A stretch of 10,525 bases of DNA, taken from assembly GCA_005883365.1 (NCBI GenBank), contig VAXA01000160.1, positions 1 through 10,525 on the forward strand, given 5' to 3'. Shown here one piece after another: positions 6,220-10,525 of the stretch; positions within the stretch are counted from its first letter, which is position 1; each line of letters begins with the position of its first letter. The notes beneath the pieces were generated by a model that was not told where the DNA came from, searched no databases, and saw only the letters and a list, made by a program, of their open reading frames with translations. The translations under genes and the position numbers were made by a program. This stretch comes from Actinomycetota bacterium (GTDB lineage: Bacteria > Actinomycetota > Thermoleophilia > Gaiellales > Gaiellaceae).

Positions 6220-7302
6220 GTGCAGGACGCATTCGTCCGGGCCGCCGAGCGCTGGCCGCGCGACGGCGTTCCCGACAACCCGGGCGCCTGGATCGTCGCG
6301 ACCGCGCGCAATCGTGCAATCGACCGGATCCGTCGCGAGCGCACGCTCGTGCGGAAGACGGAGCTCCTCGCGCGGGCGGCGGAGCTCCCGGAGGACGAGG
6401 AGGCAACCATTCCCGACGAGCGACTCGAGCTGATCTTCGCCTGCTGCCACCCGGCCCTCGCGCCGGAGGCGCAGGTCGCGCTGACGTTGAGCCTCGTCGG
6501 CGGCCTTACCACTCCGGAGATCGCCCGCGCGTTCCTCGTCCCCGAGCCGACGCTCGCGCAGCGGCTCGTCCGCGCGAAGCGGAAGATCCGCGACGCCGGC
6601 ATCCCGTTGCGCGTGCCCGCGGAGCACCTGATGCCGGATCGGCTGCGGCTGGTTCTCGCGACGATCTACCTCGTCTTCAACGCCGGCTACGGGCCCCCGG
6701 TGCGGCGTGAGCTGTGCGGGGAGGCGATTCGCCTGGCCGCCGTCCTCGCGACGCTGATGCCCGACGAGCCCGAGGCGCACGGCCTGCACGCGCTGCTCCT
6801 CCTGCAAGACGCCCGCCGCGACGCGCGCGTGTCACCCGCCGGAGAGCTCGTGCTGCTCGCCGACCAGGATCGAAACCTCTGGGACGCGAGCGGGATCGAG
6901 CAGGGACGGCGCGCCCTCGAGCGAGGGCTCGCGCTGCGTATTCCTGGCCCCTACCAGCTGCAGGCTGCGATCGCGTCGCTCCATTACGAGGAGCCGGCGG
7001 ACTGGGCGCAGATCGCCCTCCTCTACGGCCGGCTCGCGGAGCTGACCCCCACGCCGGTGATCGAGCTCAACCGCGCGGTGGCCGTCGCGATGGCCGACGG
7101 GCCCGAGCCGGGGCTCGAGATCGTCGACGGACTGACCGGGCTGGAGCGGTACCACCTCTGGCACTCGACCCGCGCCGATCTCCTACACCGACTCGGCCGA
7201 GACGGGGAGGCAGCGGCCGCCTACTCGCGTGCGCTCGAGCTCGCACCGAGCGAGACCGAGCGCACGTTCCTCCAGAGCCGCCTCTCCACGGTCGGCTCCT
7301 AG
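6220..7302 (+). CDS. ECF42-type RNA polymerase sigma factor with C-terminal TPR-like domain
   Basis: This sigma factor would direct RNA polymerase to promoters such as the one at 5705-5731. From the first canonical in-frame start (GTG 6220) there are 360 residues, but homology begins about 32 codons earlier. Region 2 contains AERWPRDGVPDNPGAW and ARNRAIDRIRRE (DNA melting and -10 binding). Region 4 contains LVGGLTTPEIARAFLVPEPT and LAQRLVRAKRKIRDAG, a helix-turn-helix. The long C-terminal extension has the ECF42 hallmarks VFNAGYGPP, LMPDEPEAHGLHALLLLQDA, LADQDRNLWD, GPYQLQAAIASLHYEEP and ELNRAVAVA, which form TPR-like helices. No anti-sigma gene is adjacent, so the C-terminal domain and DGPF partner are likely to govern activity. 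If GTG 6220 is really used, part of region 2 is missing and function is doubtful. The stop overlaps the convergent gene's stop at CTAG (7299-7302). Confidence 0.9.
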   Translation: MQDAFVRAAERWPRDGVPDNPGAWIVATARNRAIDRIRRERTLVRKTELLARAAELPEDEEATIPDERLELIFACCHPALAPEAQVALTLSLVGGLTTPEIARAFLVPEPTLAQRLVRAKRKIRDAGIPLRVPAEHLMPDRLRLVLATIYLVFNAGYGPPVRRELCGEAIRLAAVLATLMPDEPEAHGLHALLLLQDARRDARVSPAGELVLLADQDRNLWDASGIEQGRRALERGLALRIPGPYQLQAAIASLHYEEPADWAQIALLYGRLAELTPTPVIELNRAVAVAMADGPEPGLEIVDGLTGLERYHLWHSTRADLLHRLGRDGEAAAAYSRALELAPSETERTFLQSRLSTVGS

Positions 7303-7649
7303 TACGCTGTCGCGAGCACCTGCTTGCGCCGCAGCTGCAGCAGCGAGACGGCCTGCGAGGTCGGCCGGAATGGGTCGTAGACCGTCGTCCCGTCGTCGAC
7401 CGAGACGGCCGCCACCGCCACGCCGTCGAGGTCCGCCACGATCCAGTCGCCGTCGTGAAGCGGCCGGTCGCTCAACGCCGCGAGGCGCTCGAGCTCGTCG
7501 CGGCAGTCGCTCAACCGCAGCCGGATCGCTGTCCGCACCGGCTGCGGAGGACGCTCGGAGGCCGCCCGCGCCCGGTGATACCTCGCAGCATCGCGATGGA
7601 AGTCGGCCATACGGGCCATGGCCACCTGACGAATCAACTCGGGATGCAT
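7299..7649 (-). CDS. Hypothetical protein of 116 residues
   Basis: I do not recognise a named family. The predicted product is soluble. It has an N-terminal helical, basic half (HPELIRQVAMARMADFHRDA and following residues, arginine-rich) and a C-terminal half of short beta strands (DWIVADLDGVAVAAVSVDDG). There is no signal peptide, membrane segment or cysteine cluster. The start is well supported: GAGGAG lies seven to eight bases before ATG 7649, with an in-frame GTG at 7652 as a weaker alternative. The gene is convergent with the sigma factor and the two stop codons share the palindrome CTAG. It is divergent from the CGNR gene across about 77 bases. High GC at third positions supports it as a real gene. 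The pattern of a helical N-terminus before a small strand-rich domain is common in actinobacterial orphan genes. Confidence 0.75.
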   Translation of the reverse strand: MHPELIRQVAMARMADFHRDAARYHRARAASERPPQPVRTAIRLRLSDCRDELERLAALSDRPLHDGDWIVADLDGVAVAAVSVDDGTTVYDPFRPTSQAVSLLQLRRKQVLATAY

Positions 7650-7726
7650 CACAACTCCTCCTCTCGACGTGCTACCCTAACCACCGTTCGGAGCTTACCA
7701 GTTACATAACCCCTGACGCAAGGACA
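7650..7726. promoter_or_regulatory. Divergent intergenic region with candidate promoter and operator-like repeats
   Basis: This is the most AT-rich short stretch in the window, between two divergent starts. On the minus strand TAGGGT (complement of 7674-7679) could be a -10 for the 116-residue gene, followed by the ribosome site GAGGAG. The palindrome GTTACATAAC (7701-7710) contains TTACATA, which recurs in the same orientation at 7739-7745, just inside the CGNR gene. AAGGA (7720-7724) is a closely spaced ribosome site for ATG 7727. Element assignments are tentative. Confidence 0.4.
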
Positions 7727-8278
7727 ATGGTTACGGCTTTACATACCCAGCTCGACCTCGTCCGCGACTACGTCAACACCCTCGACTTCGAGACCGGCAT
7801 CGACCGGATCTCGTCGCCGGACGAGCTAGCCATGTGGTTCTCGGAGCAGGGTCTAGTCGACGACCTCGTCGAGCCCACCGATGAGGAGCACACGGACGCC
7901 CTCGCGGTGAGAGAAGCGATCCGGGAGCTCCTGCTCGCGAACAATGGTGTTTCAGCCGACAGCGACGGAGCCTCGAAGACGCTGGAGAGCGCGGGGCGCG
8001 AAGCGCGCCTCGGCGTGCGGTTCGAGAACGGCCTCCCCGTCCTCGCTCCGGAGACCGAGGGGGCACGCGCCGCGCTCGGACGCATCGTCGCGACCGTCGC
8101 GGAGCTCGCGCCCACCGACGAGTGGAAGCGGCTGAAGACCTGCCGCGACGAGAACTGCCGCGTGGCCTTCTACGACAAGTCGCGCAACCGCTCGCGCGCC
8201 TGGTGCTCGATGGAGGTCTGCGGCAACCGCGAGAAGGCGCGCAGCTTCCGCGCGCGCCACGCAGCGAGCCCCAGCTAG
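7727..8278 (+). CDS. CGNR zinc-finger domain protein (ABATE domain plus CGNR), putative regulator
   Basis: The 183-residue product has an N-terminal ABATE-type domain with LVRDYVNTLDFETG, DELAMWFSEQGLV and ALAVREAIRELLLANN. The C-terminal treble-clef-like zinc finger is C139-x4-C144, YDKSRNRSRAWC, C160-x4-C165 and the defining G166-N167-R168. All four cysteine ligands and the CGNR box are present. The family is predicted to bind DNA and act as a stress-linked transcription regulator; no target is known. ATG 7727 is used because the ABATE homology begins just after it; AAGGA (7720-7724) lies only two bases upstream, so the ribosome site is closely spaced. It is convergent with the small membrane protein gene, seven bases between stops, and divergent from the 116-residue gene, which is a candidate target. 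Confidence 0.92.
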   Translation: MVTALHTQLDLVRDYVNTLDFETGIDRISSPDELAMWFSEQGLVDDLVEPTDEEHTDALAVREAIRELLLANNGVSADSDGASKTLESAGREARLGVRFENGLPVLAPETEGARAALGRIVATVAELAPTDEWKRLKTCRDENCRVAFYDKSRNRSRAWCSMEVCGNREKARSFRARHAASPS

Positions 8279-8285
8279 TAGAGAG

Positions 8286-8471
8286 CTACGCCGAGCGCGC
8301 GAGATCGTCCGGCCCGGCGACCGGCAGGGGCACTCTGCCGCCACCGCCCGGCGGAGACGATGCCGGCGGCGGGGCGCTCCTCAGGAACCGGTAGATGAAG
8401 AGCGCAAAGGCCGTCGCGCCGCAGGTCGCCGGGACGAAGAAGACGAGGTTGAGCAGCAGGACGTGAGTCAT
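8286..8471 (-). CDS. Small single-pass membrane protein (61 residues)
   Basis: The product starts MTHVLLLNLVFFVPATCGAT and continues with AFALFIYRFLRS, giving one hydrophobic helix over residues 4-26. A basic YRFLRS edge follows, then a proline/glycine-rich cytoplasmic or disordered tail (APPPASSPPGGGG). It has no recognised family. Its ATG overlaps the TGA of the upstream LOG-like reading frame as ATGA (8468-8471), so it was evidently cotranscribed and translationally coupled to that gene. With the upstream gene interrupted, its translation may now be reduced or altered. The short length leaves some doubt that it is expressed, but the clean hydrophobic segment and coupling argue that it is real. 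Confidence 0.65.
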   Translation of the reverse strand: MTHVLLLNLVFFVPATCGATAFALFIYRFLRSAPPPASSPPGGGGRVPLPVAGPDDLARSA

Positions 8472-8876
8472 GTGCCTCCGGTACCCCTTGCTGCCGCCAG
8501 AGCAAACTCGACCGCCTCGGCCGGCGTCCGGGCTCGCCGCGTGCCCTCCACCTGCCAGCCCGGCTCGAGCACGACCACCGGCCGGCCGAGCGTGAGCGCG
8601 AAGCCGATCTCGGCCAGCGTGCCGTAACGGCCTCCGACCGCGATCACGGCGTCCCCGGAGGCGACGACGGCGAGGTTGCGACCGTGGCCGATGCCGGTGA
8701 CGACGACGTGGTCGAGCCACGGGTTGGCGTCCGTCCGCGTCTCGCCGGGGAGGATCCCGATCGTCGTCCCACCGGCGCCCTTGGCGCCTCGTGCGGCGGG
8801 CCAGCAGCCGCCCGACCGTCTCGGCGTTCTCCTCGTGCTCGGTTCCGCTACCGACAACGGAGACCTGGATGGCCAT
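8468..8876 (-). pseudogene. Broken LOG-like / TIGR00725-family protein (internal deletion plus frame change)
   Basis: The N-terminus reads MAIQVSVVGSGTEHEENAET and then VGRLLARR in one frame from ATG 8876. The rest reads ARGAKGAGGTTIGILPGETR, DANPWLDHVVVTGIGHGRN and AVIAVGGRYGTLAEIGFALT in another frame, ending at TGA 8468. Both parts match one family, the Rossmann-like nucleotide-binding LOG/TIGR00725 group, which includes relatives of cytokinin-activating phosphoribohydrolases. Between them, near 8785-8800, the roughly 15-18 residues that normally carry the second strand and the glycine-rich GG-x-GG-x-M loop are missing, and the frame does not continue. This is more than a single-base slip, so a deletion in the genome is likely; an assembly error is the alternative. 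The PGGxGTxxE-like box survives as VGGRYGTLAEIG. It is divergent from the NADH dehydrogenase gene with 19 bases between starts. Confidence 0.75.
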
Positions 8877-8883
8877 CTGCGCG

Positions 8884-8889
8884 ATGCTA
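8884..8889 (-). promoter_or_regulatory. Candidate leaderless -10 element for the LOG-like gene
   Basis: On the minus strand TAGCAT is followed by seven bases and then ATG 8876, the same hexamer as before the methyltransferase at 2813. No Shine-Dalgarno sequence is present. The whole gap to the opposite start codon (8896) is 19 bases, so any -35 must lie inside the plus-strand gene. The complementary bases (GATGCT, 8883-8888) lie seven bases before ATG 8896 and may serve the other strand weakly. Confidence 0.4.
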
Positions 8890-8895
8890 GGACAC

Positions 8896-10152
8896 ATGAG
8901 CGCACCCAGGCAGGCACGCGGCGGCGTGCTCGTGGTGGGCGGCGGGTTCGCCGGCGCCTACGTCGCGCGCGAGCTCGGCGGCCGCGGCGCGACGATCGTG
9001 AGCAAAGAGAACTTCATGCTCTACACCCCACTCCTGCCCGAGGCAGCGTCCGGGACGCTCGAGCCGCGTCACTGCGTCGTCCCCTTGCGCGTCATGTGCC
9101 CGCACGCGGAGCTGATCCTCGGCAGCGTGAACGCCGTGGATCTCGAGGCGCGAACGGTCGCCGTCGAGACGGACGAGGGCCCGCAGACGGTCGGCTGGCG
9201 CGAGCTCGTGCTCGCGCTGGGCGCCGTGCCGCGAACGCTGCCGATTCCCGGCCTGTCCGAGCACGCGCTCTCGTTCAAGTCGCTCGCCGACGCCATAAAC
9301 CTTCGCAACCACGTCCTCCACCAGCTCGAAGCCGCCGACGCAGCGCTCGACGAAGCGGAGCGAGCGCGGCGCCTCACGTTCGTGTTCGTCGGCGCGGGCT
9401 ACGCCGGCGTCGAGGCGCTCGCGGAGCTGTCCGACCTCGCAGAGGACGCGCTCCGGTACTACCCGCGCCTGCGCGCGACCCGCCGACGCTGGGTGCTCGT
9501 GGACGCAGCGCCGCGGATCCTGCCCGAGATCCCACCCCCGCTCGGCGACTACGCGGCAGCCGAGCTTCGCTCGCGCGAGGTGGAGGTGCACGTCGAGACG
9601 ACGCTCGTGTCGGTCTCGGCCGGCGAGGCCGTCCTCGGGGACGGGACGCGAGTCCCGACGAACACGCTCGTCTGGACGGCCGGCGTCGCGCCGAACCCTC
9701 TCCTCCGCGAGTGGTCGCTCCCGCTCGACGAGAGAGGCCGCGTCGAGGTGGACGAACTGCTTCGCGTAAGCGGCCACGAGCACGTGTGGGCGCTCGGCGA
9801 CTGTGCCCGCGTGCCGAACACGCGCAGCGACCGGCCTGACCCGCCGACGTGCCAGCACGCCCTCCGGCAGGCGCGGCGCCTCGCGCGAAACCTGGTCGGG
9901 CCGCCCGAGCCGTACGGCTACCGAATGCTCGGCCAGGTCGCGACACTCGGCCGGCACAAGGGGATCGCGGAGGTTCTCGGACTGCGCCTGCGCGGCTTTC
10001 TCGGCTGGTGGGTGACCCGGTCGTATCACCTCTACCAGCTCCCGCTGGCGCAGCGAAAGGCGCGAGTCGTGGTCGACTGGACTGTGTCGCTCTTCTTCCG
10101 CCGCGACATCGCCGAGCTCGGCCAGCTCGGCCACCCGGAGAAGCTCGGCTGA
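8896..10152 (+). CDS. Type II NADH dehydrogenase-like FAD-dependent oxidoreductase (NDH-2 family)
   Basis: The 418-residue flavoprotein would oxidise NAD(P)H and pass electrons to a quinone at the inner face of the membrane without pumping protons. It has two Rossmann motifs: VLVVGGGFAGAY (11-22, FAD) and FVGAGYAGVEALAEL (164-178, NADH). A LWALGDCA-type site follows (VWALGDCARV, with D302), then CQHALRQARRLARNL, which contacts FAD and quinone in the family. The C-terminal third has hydrophobic and amphipathic segments (RGFLGWWVTRSYHLYQLP, VVVDWTVSLFFRRD) typical of NDH-2 membrane anchoring. ATG 8896 is chosen because the FAD motif begins ten residues later; AGGA (8889-8892) is a weak ribosome site. 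It overlaps the next gene as TGATG (10150-10154). The quinone-reductase function is inferred from family, and a related oxidoreductase activity is possible. Confidence 0.92.
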   Translation: MSAPRQARGGVLVVGGGFAGAYVARELGGRGATIVSKENFMLYTPLLPEAASGTLEPRHCVVPLRVMCPHAELILGSVNAVDLEARTVAVETDEGPQTVGWRELVLALGAVPRTLPIPGLSEHALSFKSLADAINLRNHVLHQLEAADAALDEAERARRLTFVFVGAGYAGVEALAELSDLAEDALRYYPRLRATRRRWVLVDAAPRILPEIPPPLGDYAAAELRSREVEVHVETTLVSVSAGEAVLGDGTRVPTNTLVWTAGVAPNPLLREWSLPLDERGRVEVDELLRVSGHEHVWALGDCARVPNTRSDRPDPPTCQHALRQARRLARNLVGPPEPYGYRMLGQVATLGRHKGIAEVLGLRLRGFLGWWVTRSYHLYQLPLAQRKARVVVDWTVSLFFRRDIAELGQLGHPEKLG

Positions 10153-10525
10153 TGGATGTCTCGCCGCTCTTCGGTCTCCGGCTGCGGACGCCGCGGCTCG
10201 AGCTGCGCTTGCCGACACGTGAGGAGCTCGAGGCGCTGCGCGAAGTCGCGCTCCAGGGGATCCATCCGCCGGAATTCATGCCGTTCGCGGTGGCATGGAC
10301 GGACGACGACGAGCTGGCGGAGTTCCTCGACTACCACGAGATGCGCCGGCGAGAGTGGAGTCGTGACGCGTGGCACCTCGAGCTAGGGGTCTGGCTGGAG
10401 GACGAGCCGGTCGGCGTCCAGGCCATCGAGAGCACGAGCTTCGCGAAGACGCGCACGGTGGGAACCGGCTCCTGGCTGGGACAACGCTTTCAGCGGCGCG
10501 GCGTTGGGACAGAGATGCGGACGGC
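10152..10525 (+). CDS. GNAT-family N-acetyltransferase (RimJ/RimL-like), 3' end outside window
   Basis: From ATG 10152, whose A is the last base of the upstream TGA, 124 codons are open to the right edge. The N-terminus LRLRTPRLELRLPTREELEA (9-28) is the common opening of RimJ/RimL-type acetyltransferases. A tryptophan- and acid-rich helix follows, then the LELGVWLEDEPVGVQAIEST strand pair (78-97). Finally GSWLGQRFQRRGVGTEMR (106-123) is motif A, the acetyl-CoA pyrophosphate loop (Q/R-x-x-G-x-G/A as QRRGVGT). These enzymes transfer acetyl from acetyl-CoA to an amine, often a protein N-terminus or an antibiotic. The substrate is unknown, and the C-terminal strands are outside the window. Coupling to the NDH-2 gene by the TGATG overlap suggests coexpression, not shared function. 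Confidence 0.88.
   Translation, partial: MDVSPLFGLRLRTPRLELRLPTREELEALREVALQGIHPPEFMPFAVAWTDDDELAEFLDYHEMRRREWSRDAWHLELGVWLEDEPVGVQAIESTSFAKTRTVGTGSWLGQRFQRRGVGTEMRT

Noticed and set aside
8468..8917. Minus-strand frame starting at 8917 as one intact 149-residue protein
   Set aside because: Its first 45 or so residues are an out-of-frame Arg/Ser/Pro-rich reading of the true N-terminus, which lies in another frame (MAIQVSVVGSG).
8887..10218. Long minus-strand frame opposite the NADH dehydrogenase-like gene
   Set aside because: An antisense shadow; the plus-strand product has both Rossmann motifs and the FAD site.
1..10525. CRISPR arrays, tRNA or rRNA genes, insertion sequences, phage or defence genes
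   Set aside because: I saw no spaced repeats, no tRNA-like cloverleaf sequence, no transposase or integrase motifs and no terminal inverted repeats. This was by eye, so a weak or degenerate element could be missed.

Overview
The window is very GC-rich and its genes have a strong G/C bias at third codon positions. There are many 1-4 base start/stop overlaps, GTG/TTG starts and apparently leaderless promoters. Together with the gene families present (ECF42-type sigma factor with a DGPF partner, CGNR zinc-finger protein, MrfA-type helicase) this suggests an actinobacterium, perhaps of the Thermoleophilia (Gaiellales/Solirubrobacterales). That placement is inference from style and remembered homologues; no marker gene is present.

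Layout. (1) Bases 1-2042, minus strand: a thiamine operon in the order TPP riboswitch, thiD, thiM, thiL. The genes overlap by ATGA and GTGA, and thiL runs off the left edge. HMP and thiazole are phosphorylated by ThiD and ThiM, and ThiL makes TPP, the riboswitch ligand. No thiE (thiamine-phosphate synthase) is visible. (2) Bases 2065-5721, plus strand: a half-size Rossmann/methyltransferase-like protein, a VOC (glyoxalase-fold) protein, a class I SAM methyltransferase and a 749-residue MrfA/YprA-type DEAH helicase with a C-terminal cysteine cluster. (3) Bases 5705-7302: an ECF42 sigma module, with a candidate ECF42 promoter (TGTCGA-N17-CGTC), a YCII/DGPF-domain gene and a sigma factor with a C-terminal TPR-like region. 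The sigma gene has no usable start codon where homology begins; one base (6126) could explain this. (4) Bases 7299-8278: a small minus-strand hypothetical gene and a divergent CGNR zinc-finger regulator. (5) Bases 8286-8876, minus strand: a LOG-like/TIGR00725-type gene broken by an internal deletion plus frame change, translationally coupled to a 61-residue membrane protein. (6) Bases 8896-10525, plus strand: a type II NADH dehydrogenase-like flavoprotein and the start of a GNAT acetyltransferase.

The strongest second-look items are the sigma start defect, the matching ECF42 promoter, the broken LOG-like gene, and the divergent, partly overlapping -10 elements between thiD and its neighbour. 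I see no tRNA, rRNA, CRISPR array, insertion sequence or phage gene, and no convincing wholly new defence or mobile system. No stretch longer than 100 bases lacks a gene or a regulatory assignment.
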